DNA of 64,000 nt from Allofrancisella guangzhouensis (GTDB lineage: Bacteria; Pseudomonadota; Gammaproteobacteria; Francisellales; Francisellaceae), in NCBI RefSeq assembly GCF_000815225.1, contig NZ_CP010427.1, positions 62,001 to 126,000 on the forward strand, written 5' to 3'. The notes under the pieces are model-generated. The model was not told the origin of the DNA. It did not search any database and worked only from the letters and a program-made list of their open reading frames with translations. This document shows, in pieces, positions 46,566-55,534 of the stretch (positions are counted from its first letter, which is position 1; every line of letters starts with the position of its first letter). The translations under genes were made by a program, and so were the position numbers.

Positions 46566-47447
46566 TTATCTTTTCAACAAAGAAAAATCTAATTTGCCTT
46601 TTTTAAACGCCGGACACCATAAATAATTAGTTTCAATAATTTTAGAAAATTTAAATACTCCATCTAATATACCATCATCACCGCCAAGCATATTCCACAT
46701 TTGTAGGTTAAATGACCTAAATGATGGTGCAAAGCCTGAAAACAAGAATCCTCCATTTAACCGATCATCTGACCACGGCATAGACTTCCTTAGTATTTGA
46801 GCTTCTGGAGAAAAGTTTTCTTTTGCTGATCTTTTGACGTGAGCAAAGTCTTTTAAATTTTCAAATTGATGTGAATCATCTAAAGACCTTCCTACGCATT
46901 CTTCTTTTTCAGACTGACTTACACTATCTAACCAATCGAAATCATGTAACCATTGTTGCAATACCCAAAAACTTGAGCCTTCTAATTTACCATCTGAAAC
47001 TATTGCAGCAGGCGCAACCTCACTACCTTTGGGGTTTTCTATACCATCCTCAAACCCCGAAAGATCATACTTACCACGATATGTATAACTTGATACTACT
47101 TTCTTAAGCTTAAAAAAATCCTTAAGTGCTTTTCTAATGGCTATCGCATGATGAAACAATTCTCCCCTGTCATCTGCTCTTACCCACAATACTAAATCAT
47201 GTCCACTGTGATCTGACATTTTATCACTGTCAAACATAGCCTTTTGAAAATCTAAATCTTTAGGTAAATCAAATTTAGCTAAAAGCTCATTACCAAAACC
47301 AGCAACTATAGATTGACCATCCACAAATTTTTGCAAAATCTTCAAACCAAGCTCAACATCACCACCAATACTTAGATTAAACATCATAAATAACGCTGAT
47401 GAAGGAAGTTTTTCTACTATTCCTAACTGATACTTAAATATCTCCAC
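46566..47447 (-). CDS. DyP-type heme peroxidase
   Basis: A 293-aa dye-decolorising peroxidase of the YfeX-like group. The GXXDG motif with the catalytic Asp is present as LSGFEDGIENPKG; the proximal His is probably in LKDFAHVKRSA; the Arg and hydrophobic heme pocket residues lie in GGFLFSGFAPSF. It has no Tat or Sec signal peptide, so it is cytoplasmic. The start is GTG at 47447, preceded by AAGG. It oxidises peroxides with unknown natural reductant. Confidence 0.9.
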   Translation of the reverse strand: MEIFKYQLGIVEKLPSSALFMMFNLSIGGDVELGLKILQKFVDGQSIVAGFGNELLAKFDLPKDLDFQKAMFDSDKMSDHSGHDLVLWVRADDRGELFHHAIAIRKALKDFFKLKKVVSSYTYRGKYDLSGFEDGIENPKGSEVAPAAIVSDGKLEGSSFWVLQQWLHDFDWLDSVSQSEKEECVGRSLDDSHQFENLKDFAHVKRSAKENFSPEAQILRKSMPWSDDRLNGGFLFSGFAPSFRSFNLQMWNMLGGDDGILDGVFKFSKIIETNYLWCPAFKKGKLDFSLLKR

Positions 47448-47516
47448 AATTTTACCTTATAAATAATTCCTATTTACCGGTATAATATAAACAACACTTC
47501 AGAAACACCATAACCA

Positions 47517-47894
47517 ATGTTTAAAAAACAAGTTTTTTACTTTTTAATAATAGGAGCTCTAGCTTCTTTAGTGAATTTTGTACTAGTTTTTATAATCGTT
47601 GATTTAAACATTACTAAACCACTTATTGCTAACTTTTTTGCTTATCTAATAGCTTTTAATGTGAGTTATTTTGGTCATAGATATTTTACATTTTCCAAAA
47701 CCACACAATCCCACAAGAAAGCTGCTTCACAATTTTTCATAAATGCTCTAATAGGTCTAGCTTTAAATGAAGGGATATATTCTGTACTTTTACATGTACT
47801 TCATATTCAATATCTAATTGCTTTATTTATAACTATGTTGCTTGTTGCAATTTATACTTTTATTGTAAGTAAATTTTTAATCTTTAAAGCCTAA
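47517..47894 (+). CDS. GtrA-family small membrane protein
   Basis: A 125-aa four-helix inner-membrane protein with the GtrA signature (FLIIGALASLVNFVLVF and ANFFAYLIAFNVSYFGHRYF TF-type segments). GtrA proteins help move polyprenyl-linked sugars across the membrane or serve cell-surface polysaccharide synthesis. No glycosyltransferase gene is adjacent. It is divergent from the DyP gene and just upstream of hemW. Confidence 0.85.
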   Translation: MFKKQVFYFLIIGALASLVNFVLVFIIVDLNITKPLIANFFAYLIAFNVSYFGHRYFTFSKTTQSHKKAASQFFINALIGLALNEGIYSVLLHVLHIQYLIALFITMLLVAIYTFIVSKFLIFKA

Positions 47895-47918
47895 ATCTTG
47901 GAGAACAAAGACCTTCAT

Positions 47919-49061
47919 ATGTCTAACATAAATAGTCAAATTAGCATATATATCCATTTTCCTTGGTGTGTGCGTAAATGCCCTTATTGCGATTTTAATT
48001 CACATGCTATCAAAAATAACCTGGATCTATCTGAAAGCTACTACAAGAAACTTGTAGCTGATTTTAAGTACCATATAAACGATATCCAAGATAGAGAGAT
48101 TATTAGTATATTTATTGGTGGTGGTACGCCCTCTTTGTTTAAACCAAAATATCTAAGCAAAGTTCTAGAACATATCAACTCAAATTCAAAACTAAATAAA
48201 AATTGTGAAATAACTCTTGAAATGAATCCTGGGACTGTTGAAAGAGGCTCTATACAAAGTTATCAAGAGATAGGGATAAATAGAATATCTTTAGGCGTGC
48301 AAAGCTTCCAAGATGACAAACTCAAAGCTCTAGGTAGAATCCATAATTGCGAAAATGTATACGCAACTATAGAAGAAATCCATCAGTCTAAAATCACTAA
48401 TTTTAATATCGACATAATGCACGGCTTACCCGACCAAAGTTTAGAAGATGGTATATTTGATATATCTCAAGCTATAGCTATGCAATCTACGCACATTTCC
48501 TGGTATCAGCTAACTATAGAACCAAATACACTATTTGCAGTGAAACCTCCTATACTTCCAGATGAAACAACCTTAGAAAAAATAGAAATATCAGGTAAAA
48601 CACTGCTCGAGCAAGCTGGTTTTAAGCAATATGAAGTTTCAGCCTATGCAAAAAATGGCTTAAATTCAACACATAATACTAACTACTGGGAATTTGGTGA
48701 CTACATAGGCATAGGAGCTGGAGCACATAGTAAGGTTACAGATTTACAAACAAAACAAATCAAACGTGTTTGGAAACACAAACATCCTAATATATATACA
48801 CAAGCTGACAGTTTTATAAAGGGACAAAATATAATTCCAAAAAATGATTTGATATACGAATTTATGTTAAACGCTCTAAGGTTAAAAAATGGTTTCGATC
48901 TTAAAACTTTTGAACAACAAACCTTGCTGAATAAAAATGATATTCACAGTAAGTTACAACTAGGAGCTGAAAAAGGATTATTAGTACTCTCCGATAACTA
49001 TATAAAACCGACAGATAAAGGATATTTATTTTTAAATGATTGTATTAACTTATTTGTCTAA
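47919..49061 (+). CDS. hemW: HemW, radical SAM heme chaperone
   Basis: A 380-aa radical-SAM protein that binds heme and delivers it to respiratory proteins. It is often misnamed oxygen-independent coproporphyrinogen oxidase. The cluster motif CxxxCxxC is in FPWCVRKCPYCDFNSH, with IFIGGGTPSLF behind it and a HemN C-terminal domain (NALRLKNGFDL). I prefer ATG 47919; a TTG at 47898 is in frame and GGAG lies at 47900-47903, so the start is not certain. Confidence 0.9.
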   Translation: MSNINSQISIYIHFPWCVRKCPYCDFNSHAIKNNLDLSESYYKKLVADFKYHINDIQDREIISIFIGGGTPSLFKPKYLSKVLEHINSNSKLNKNCEITLEMNPGTVERGSIQSYQEIGINRISLGVQSFQDDKLKALGRIHNCENVYATIEEIHQSKITNFNIDIMHGLPDQSLEDGIFDISQAIAMQSTHISWYQLTIEPNTLFAVKPPILPDETTLEKIEISGKTLLEQAGFKQYEVSAYAKNGLNSTHNTNYWEFGDYIGIGAGAHSKVTDLQTKQIKRVWKHKHPNIYTQADSFIKGQNIIPKNDLIYEFMLNALRLKNGFDLKTFEQQTLLNKNDIHSKLQLGAEKGLLVLSDNYIKPTDKGYLFLNDCINLFV

Positions 49062-49152
49062 CCAGCTTTTTAGTATTTTAAAAATAGATTTTTCATTAAT
49101 TACAATTTAGAATATAACTTCCAATAAAATATTTGTTATTTTTAGTAGATTT

Positions 49153-50454
49153 ATGAAAACCTTTTTTAAACTCAAAGAAAACAATACCTCAATTAAAAAA
49201 GAATTTTTAGCTGGGCTAGCCTCTTTTCTGGCCATATCTTACATTATAGTTATTAACCCTAAAATACTTGCTACTACTGGTATGCCTAGCAATGCCTTAG
49301 TTACTAGTACAATTTTAATCTCTGCTATTGCAAGTATTGCTATGGGATTGTTTACACGCAACCCTTTTGTAATAGCTCCTGGCATGGGAATGAATATATT
49401 TTTCGCTTTTACAGCTGTAAAGATATATCATTTACCATGGCAAACAGTTTTAGGTGCAACTTTCTGGTCCGGAATTATTTTTAGCTTACTTGTGATTCTT
49501 AATGTCAGAACTAAAATAATGCTTAGTTTACCAAAATCCATAAAACAATCATTAGGTGCTGGTATAGGGCTATTTATAGCTTATATTGGACTTATAAATA
49601 GTGGTTTCATAGCTAATAATTCTGGCATGCTTGCTCTTGCCGATTTAAATACGCATACAGGCTTGTTCATAATTTGCTTGGTAACACTATTAATTCTTTT
49701 TATCAAAAAAATACCTGCTCCGATTATTATTGTTATAATAGTTGGATATATATTAGCCTTGCCTTTAGAGCATTTTTCTACTAAAAATATAATTACTTTA
49801 CCAACTCAATTTATCTCTCTTCCTGACTTTTCTCTATTTGGACAGATTGATTTTATTAATGGTCTTAAATTTGCAATTTTACCAACTATTTTTACTTTTT
49901 GCTTTTTAAGCCTATTTGATGGTACTGGAACTATATCAAGTTTATATGCTAGTATGGATAAAAATTATGACCATAAAGATAGTGAGCTAAAAAAGTCTTT
50001 CCTTATTGATGCTGCTAGCGCAACAGTATCTGGATTTATAGGGACTAGTCCTTCTACCGTCGTTGTAGAATCAGGTGTAGGTATAGCTCAAGGTGGACGC
50101 ACAGGACTAACGGCTGTATTCGCTGGATTAATGTTTTTACCATTTTTATTTTTATCGCCACTAATAGCTTCCATACCACTTGAGGTTGTTTCACCAGCAC
50201 TAGTTCTGATAGGGATAATGATGATGCAACAAGTAGCAAAAGTTAACTGGAATGACTTTGTTCAAGCAACACCTGCTTTCTTTACTATTTTACTAATGAC
50301 TTTATCATCATCAATTTCTACAGGCATTGCTTCTGGTATTTTAGTTTGGTTTTTAATTTCTCTATTTTGTAATAGAAAAGAACTAAACATTACTGCAAAT
50401 GTTATTACCATATTCTGCTTGATAATGTTTTTGCACGCCGTGAATGTATTTTAA
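49153..50454 (+). CDS. Purine permease, AzgA-like (NCS2 superfamily)
   Basis: A 433-aa transporter with about 12 to 14 membrane segments. Recognisable parts are the N-terminal KEFLAGLASFLAISYIIVIN, APGMGMNIFFAFT, the central SLFDGTGTISSLYA and GTSPSTVVVESGVGIAQGGRTG. This is the hypoxanthine/guanine/adenine branch (AzgA, GhxP, AdeP). The exact base is not evident. Confidence 0.9.
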   Translation: MKTFFKLKENNTSIKKEFLAGLASFLAISYIIVINPKILATTGMPSNALVTSTILISAIASIAMGLFTRNPFVIAPGMGMNIFFAFTAVKIYHLPWQTVLGATFWSGIIFSLLVILNVRTKIMLSLPKSIKQSLGAGIGLFIAYIGLINSGFIANNSGMLALADLNTHTGLFIICLVTLLILFIKKIPAPIIIVIIVGYILALPLEHFSTKNIITLPTQFISLPDFSLFGQIDFINGLKFAILPTIFTFCFLSLFDGTGTISSLYASMDKNYDHKDSELKKSFLIDAASATVSGFIGTSPSTVVVESGVGIAQGGRTGLTAVFAGLMFLPFLFLSPLIASIPLEVVSPALVLIGIMMMQQVAKVNWNDFVQATPAFFTILLMTLSSSISTGIASGILVWFLISLFCNRKELNITANVITIFCLIMFLHAVNVF

Positions 50455-50530
50455 TTTAATATCCACATGTTTAATTAATTTTATATTTTTAAAAAGCGTA
50501 AAAAATTACCGTAAATTAAATATAACACGT

Positions 50531-50884
50531 TTAACCCCATTTTGCTTCATATTCTTTTTTATTCCAACCAGTCCTAGCATAGTTACCGTCAACTACTAGC
50601 GGCCTTTTAAAAAGTAAAGCATCTGTTACTAAAAGTTTAAATGCCTCTTCCTCTGATAAACTGTTAAACTCTTCTTTTAGACCCATTTCTACAAAAAGTT
50701 TACCATTAGAATTAAATAAATCGATAGTTTCAAAGTTGCCTAGCTTTTTAATTTGTTGCATTTCTTGCCAGGTAGGTTTTTCTTTTTTTAAATCCACATA
50801 CTCAACTTTTTTACCCTTCTCCTCAAAAAAATTAAGAGCATTCCTCACACCTGTACAATTATTGATTCCAAAAACTTTTATCAC
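50531..50884 (-). CDS. Spx/ArsC-family thioredoxin-fold protein (YffB type)
   Basis: A 117-aa protein with a single N-terminal Cys in FGINNCTGVRNAL and the family ending RPLVVDGNYARTGWNKKEYE. YffB-type members are glutathione-dependent reductase-like proteins of unclear target. I use GTG 50884, which follows TAGGAG at proper distance and begins VIKVFGINNC. The longer ATG frame from 50914 lies inside the NUDIX gene end and adds a basic run not found in the family. Confidence 0.82.
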   Translation of the reverse strand: MIKVFGINNCTGVRNALNFFEEKGKKVEYVDLKKEKPTWQEMQQIKKLGNFETIDLFNSNGKLFVEMGLKEEFNSLSEEEAFKLLVTDALLFKRPLVVDGNYARTGWNKKEYEAKWG

Positions 50885-50894
50885 CTTTTTTCTC

Positions 50895-51497
50895 CTACTC
50901 AAAAAATATTTCACCAGATTTATATGCCTGTAAAATAATCTCTAACTCCTTATTTGTAACTTTATGAGACAATTTGGGTAAATTATCCATAGCAAAAAAC
51001 TTAACTTCATTGACTTCAAAATTTGGACTATTCTTGCCTCCAATTATTTCAGCAAGAAACACAATACTATAAACATTATAAATTTCACTTTGGGTATATT
51101 TATTGCGATCCATCAAGGCTAATAGTTTGGTAACTCTGATATCAAATCCTGTCTCTTCTTTTACTTCTTTTACACAAGTTTCAACCGGAGATAAATCTAT
51201 ATCACACCACCCTCCTGGTATTGTCCATTCACCCGGAGTATCAACGTCTTGAGCCATTAAGAGTTTATTATTTTCAATAATAACAACTCGTATCCCAGGT
51301 TGAGGCGTTGGGTAATATATATCTCGGTAGATATTATACGGTTGTACATCCGAGTTAATATACTCATGTAGCATTTTTGTACTCAAACCTAAAAGCTCTT
51401 GATAATTATCAAGAGCATACGGACATTGTGAATACGTAACTCCAGTATGCGATATTGCTTGTACTTTTTTTATAAATTCAAAAATTTTGTCTTTCAT
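50895..51497 (-). CDS. NUDIX hydrolase (ADP-ribose pyrophosphatase-like)
   Basis: A 200-aa protein with an N-terminal NUDIX-associated helical domain (about 1-65) and a NUDIX box GGWCDIDLSPVET...KEVKEETGF, in which the usual REU arginine is lysine. Family members with this N-terminal domain hydrolyse ADP-ribose or similar nucleoside diphosphates. It overlaps or nearly abuts the Spx-like gene downstream and the two are likely one transcript. Confidence 0.85.
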   Translation of the reverse strand: MKDKIFEFIKKVQAISHTGVTYSQCPYALDNYQELLGLSTKMLHEYINSDVQPYNIYRDIYYPTPQPGIRVVIIENNKLLMAQDVDTPGEWTIPGGWCDIDLSPVETCVKEVKEETGFDIRVTKLLALMDRNKYTQSEIYNVYSIVFLAEIIGGKNSPNFEVNEVKFFAMDNLPKLSHKVTNKELEIILQAYKSGEIFFE

Positions 51498-51661
51498 TTA
51501 CTAAACTATCTCAACTAACTGTAAACTTCTGTATTGTAACCAACACCTATTAACATTATTTTGCGTAGATTGATGGTAATTTATTCATACAAGTAAAGTT
51601 ACCTTTATTCTAACAACCAAGAAAGCCAAAAGTTTCTAAAATCAGCAATAAAAAGCAAATT

Positions 51662-53188
51662 TTATGGTTTTGCCTTAATATTTTTTAATCTTGCAATCTT
51701 GGCCTTCCAAAGTTCAGGTCCCTGCTGGTGAGCAGATACTCCTAATGAGTCAACAGCAACGGTCACAGGCATATCCTCAACTTCAAACTCATAGATTGCC
51801 TCCATACCAAGGTCTTCAAAAGCCACAACCTTTGCTTTTTTAATAGATTTTGAAATCAGATAAGCAGCGCCACCTACTCCCATAAAGTAAATTGCTTTAT
51901 TTTTTTTAATAGAATCTATAGTTGCTTGACCACGTTCAGATTTACCTATCATTCCCATGATACCAGCTTTTTCTAACATAAATGGAGTAAACTTATCCAT
52001 ACGAGTAGCTGTAGTTGGACCAGCTGGACCTACAACTTCATCGCCAACAGGATCAACAGGTCCCACATAGTAGATAAACTTATCTTTTAGGCTTACTGGA
52101 AATTCTTGGCCAGCTTCATACATATCTTGCAAACGTTTATGAGCAGCATCACGCCCAGTCAAAATTTTACCGCCTAGAAGCACATTATCACCTGATCTTA
52201 AGCTTTTGATTTGCTCTCTAGTTATAGTATCTAGATTTATCCTTTTAACATCAGCGTTTTGAGCTTGCTCAATTACTGGCCAATCTTCAAGCTTAGGTGC
52301 TGGCAAATCCACAGCCCCTGAACCATCTAAGACAAAGTGCACATGACGAGTAGCTGCACAATTTGGAATAAGAGCTACAGGCTTACAAGCAGCATGTGTT
52401 GGATATTCTTTTACCTTAACATCAAGTACAGTAGTCAAACCACCCAAGCCTTGAGCTCCTATACCTAAAGCATTTACGCGATTGTAAATATCTAGCCTTA
52501 ACTGCTCGGTTTCATTTTGTGGACCATTTTTTATTATATCTTGCATGTTTATTTCTTCACCAAGAGACTCTTTTGCAAGAAGCATTGCTTTTTCTGCTGT
52601 GCCTCCAATACCTATACCTATTATACCAGGAGGGCACCAGCCTGCTCCCATAGTTGGTAACATCTCCTCGACCCAATCAATAATGCTATCACTAGGATTT
52701 AAAACCTTAAATTTAGATTTAAATTCAGATCCGCCACCTTTTGCGGCAATATCAATCTCAATTTTATCACCATGCACCATATCAATATGGACAATTGCTG
52801 GGGTGTTATCTTTAGTATTTTTTCTAGACCCATGCGGTGGAAAAACCATAGAAGCTCTAAGAGGATTATGTTCATCAGCATAACCACGACGTACACCCTC
52901 ATTTACAAGTTCTGTTATAGTTCTGTCTATTTTATCAAGCCTAGCATCCATACCTATTTTAATAAAAGCACATACCATTCCTGTATCTTGGCAAATAGGG
53001 CGCTTACCTATAGCAGACATTCTAGAGTTTATAAGAATTTGAGCCATAGCATCTTTAGCTGGCTTTGACTCCTCACGCTGGTAGGCTTCATACATAGCAT
53101 CAACAAAATCTTTGGGATGGTAATAAGAAATATATTGCAATGCCTCTGCAACACTATTAATCAGATCTTCTGCTTTTATAATAGCCAT
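51662..53188 (-). CDS. fumA: Fumarate hydratase, class I (4Fe-4S)
   Basis: A 508-aa oxygen-sensitive fumarase interconverting fumarate and malate. Cluster cysteines fit KRPICQDTGMVCAF and PNCAATRHVHF; PAGPTTATRMDKF and the C-terminal FEVEDMPVTVAVDSLG complete the alpha-beta fused type seen in FumA/FumB. It stands alone between the NUDIX gene and a TauE/SafE permease. Confidence 0.94.
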   Translation of the reverse strand: MAIIKAEDLINSVAEALQYISYYHPKDFVDAMYEAYQREESKPAKDAMAQILINSRMSAIGKRPICQDTGMVCAFIKIGMDARLDKIDRTITELVNEGVRRGYADEHNPLRASMVFPPHGSRKNTKDNTPAIVHIDMVHGDKIEIDIAAKGGGSEFKSKFKVLNPSDSIIDWVEEMLPTMGAGWCPPGIIGIGIGGTAEKAMLLAKESLGEEINMQDIIKNGPQNETEQLRLDIYNRVNALGIGAQGLGGLTTVLDVKVKEYPTHAACKPVALIPNCAATRHVHFVLDGSGAVDLPAPKLEDWPVIEQAQNADVKRINLDTITREQIKSLRSGDNVLLGGKILTGRDAAHKRLQDMYEAGQEFPVSLKDKFIYYVGPVDPVGDEVVGPAGPTTATRMDKFTPFMLEKAGIMGMIGKSERGQATIDSIKKNKAIYFMGVGGAAYLISKSIKKAKVVAFEDLGMEAIYEFEVEDMPVTVAVDSLGVSAHQQGPELWKAKIARLKNIKAKP

Positions 53189-53275
53189 TTTAAATAAAAC
53201 CTCTTAATTGAAATGAAATTTTTCGATATTACAAAAATATTATACCAGCTATCAACTTTGGTTTTAAGAGAAGCT

Positions 53276-54145
53276 TTATTTTTTAGATTTATAATATGAG
53301 TTTAATAAATTTATTGTATTATAGGCTATCACCACAACCAACAGCCATTGCAATTGCTCTATTGATAGCGCTGTAACAACATGAAAACCTATAAAAACGC
53401 CTATCACACCGAAAATCCCAACTATAAGGGCTTTTTTCAAAGGAATAGCATTATTCATAGTAAATGCAAAGGTTGTTACTGGTTGCTGGATAGCACCAGC
53501 TGTAGTCATAATAGGAAAGGCAACAAGAGGCGACATTCCTAGTAAAAAAAGTATAGCCTGAACCAAAGCAAAAAGCCCTACACCAAAGCACACTAAAAAA
53601 CCTGCCGCAAACATACCGATAAACCCTAACACTAGCTTGATACCAGTAAGTTTCATCAAACTGCCTCCTATTGGTAAGAAACCTAATAATTTACCAAGCA
53701 ATAAAAATATAACCAAGGTAAAAGCAAATATCATTATCAACCTAATTGTTGAGGTCTTGATTTTTGATGCAAAGATTCCTCCTATAAACCCTCCTAGAGT
53801 TGTTCCTAATACCAACACAACCAAAGTCACCACATCAACATGTAAAACTCCCAAAAAAAACATTGCTTCTATAGCCCCAGGTATTACTTGAGCACCATTA
53901 ACAAAACCAGGAAGTTCTGCATCTCTTACAAGTTTAAAAGTTTTAGCTATTGCTATATTTACAGCAAAACTTCCAACTCCAACAGTATCTGCTAGAAATG
54001 CTGTTACTCCAGAACTCGCTAAAATAATACTCTGTTTAAAAGTTAAAGCAGAGAAGTTGTCCTGCTGCTTTACAAGCTTGTACACCATATATATAGTGCA
54101 AAAAATAGAAAGTAAAATAATCAAAGAAACTATAAAGAAATACAT
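53276..54145 (-). CDS. TauE/SafE-family permease
   Basis: A 289-aa membrane protein with eight or so helices, glycine/proline motifs such as VGVGSFAVNIAIAKTF and a second repeat near SPLVAFPIMTTAGAIQQPV. The family exports or imports sulfur-containing organic anions (for example sulfoacetate, taurine); substrate unknown. It lies upstream of fumA with an 87-bp gap. Confidence 0.85.
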   Translation of the reverse strand: MYFFIVSLIILLSIFCTIYMVYKLVKQQDNFSALTFKQSIILASSGVTAFLADTVGVGSFAVNIAIAKTFKLVRDAELPGFVNGAQVIPGAIEAMFFLGVLHVDVVTLVVLVLGTTLGGFIGGIFASKIKTSTIRLIMIFAFTLVIFLLLGKLLGFLPIGGSLMKLTGIKLVLGFIGMFAAGFLVCFGVGLFALVQAILFLLGMSPLVAFPIMTTAGAIQQPVTTFAFTMNNAIPLKKALIVGIFGVIGVFIGFHVVTALSIEQLQWLLVVVIAYNTINLLNSYYKSKK

Positions 54146-54251
54146 AGCACAACACTAAAGTCACAAAATATGCTAATGCTAATATTTTTTATATAAATAA
54201 ACAACTAGCTAAATGATTTTTGACACCTTGTTATGAATAAAGCTCTAAAAA

Positions 54252-55220
54252 TTAACTCACATATACAATATCATGTAACCCATCTTTAGTTGGGAAGTTA
54301 TAATCAAAAGATGGTTGACATAAGTAATTATTTTGAAATCTTGGAGCCGGTATATTCTGACATCTTTGTGCCAAAACTTCCATTCTACTTCTTTTATGTG
54401 GACAATTTAATATCCCTGTTGTTGTTTTTTTCACATACTTTATATTTGGATGAGAAAAATGATGTTTCCAAAGTATTGCTCTTGCATGTATTGGCCATGC
54501 ATCTACAGCAATATCTTCAAATGAATTATCTAAAGCAGATATGACCACGAAACTGTGTCCAATAGGAGACAAGCTAACTACGAGACTTATTTTTACATTA
54601 TTACCTAACATATCTTTACATAAGCAGTAAGCTACCGCATTAATATTATCACATGTTCCTGCCTGCGCCTTAATAGCCCAAGCTGCAGCGCGTAATGGGC
54701 GTGAAGTATTATTGTCAATAATTTTTTGTTTGTTAATGTCGTAAGCTCTATGGTTACCATAACTCCAGGCTGCTCTTACAGTCGTTAAGCAATTATAAGA
54801 ACTATTGTGAGGATGCTTTTTCTGGTTAGAAGCTCCAAACATCATCAGCGCTTTGGTTTTTCCAATAACACTGTCAGCAATTTTTAATATTTCCAGAGTT
54901 TTTAGCGAAATTTTATATATATTTGGTTTACTTACTGTTTTACTCGCCACACCTAGGCTATGTGTATTCTTTAAAACGTGTGGTGGGTTAGTAATTTCAT
55001 GGCTTTTAATGTAGTCTATTCTTAAAACATGGTAGTTATAATCATATTTTATTAATAGCTTCCCACAATTGTTAGTTACGCAATTACAAATTATCTCCTT
55101 GATAGTGTTATTTCTTCCATACTGATGAGGGTCAATCATTGGTAAGTTAACAGACATTAAAACTTGACACTTTGCACATCTAATTACTGAAGCTTTAGGA
55201 AGTATTTCCATTATTCTCAT
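54252..55220 (-). CDS. Unknown protein with a Cys-His-Asp triad, candidate transglutaminase/C58-like effector
   Basis: A 322-aa protein I cannot place in a named family. Three segments have the order and spacing of a papain/transglutaminase-like triad: Cys in QAGTCDNINAVAYCL, His in PIGHSFVVISALD and Asp in DIAVDAWPIHARA. The N-terminal 60 residues contain Cys pairs (RCAKCQ and CNCVTNNC) that may bind zinc. No signal peptide or membrane segment is seen. I start at ATG 55220; a TTG at 55235 is also in frame. It is isolated between tauE and the recG operon. Function as a translocated effector is speculation. Confidence 0.55.
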   Translation of the reverse strand: MRIMEILPKASVIRCAKCQVLMSVNLPMIDPHQYGRNNTIKEIICNCVTNNCGKLLIKYDYNYHVLRIDYIKSHEITNPPHVLKNTHSLGVASKTVSKPNIYKISLKTLEILKIADSVIGKTKALMMFGASNQKKHPHNSSYNCLTTVRAAWSYGNHRAYDINKQKIIDNNTSRPLRAAAWAIKAQAGTCDNINAVAYCLCKDMLGNNVKISLVVSLSPIGHSFVVISALDNSFEDIAVDAWPIHARAILWKHHFSHPNIKYVKKTTTGILNCPHKRSRMEVLAQRCQNIPAPRFQNNYLCQPSFDYNFPTKDGLHDIVYVS

Positions 55221-55327
55221 AACATTAATTAACAATAAAAACGTTCAGGCTAACTAAAGAGTAGTTAAAATATATTTCTTAGTCAATCAATATATAATAG
55301 ACAACTAAAAAAACATACAACCAATTT

Positions 55328-55531
55328 TTAGATGCTAAAAAGGTTTAACATAACCACATACAAAAAACTACTTACACAAAAGAATACAAATCCAACAATT
55401 ATGGCATTTATAATATAGTCTTTTCTAGACTGAAGTAGCCCTTTTCTATAGCTAAAACTATATAACATCCTTGCCACTACAACTGTAAACACCAGAGCTA
55501 TTACTATAGCCAAAATACTCACCAAAACCAT
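55328..55531 (-). CDS. Small two-helix membrane protein downstream of recG
   Basis: A 67-aa protein with two hydrophobic helices (about 3-25 and 44-64) joined by a basic loop (YRKGLLQSRKDY). I do not recognise the family. Its ATG lies three bases after the recG stop, so it is translated from the same message, probably by coupling. Confidence 0.6.
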   Translation of the reverse strand: MVLVSILAIVIALVFTVVVARMLYSFSYRKGLLQSRKDYIINAIIVGFVFFCVSSFLYVVMLNLFSI

Positions 55532-55534
55532 AAA

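Noticed and set aside
47898-47918. TTG start extending hemW by seven residues
   Set aside because: The GGAG overlaps the TTG itself and cannot serve it; ATG 47919 is more likely although the spacing is long.
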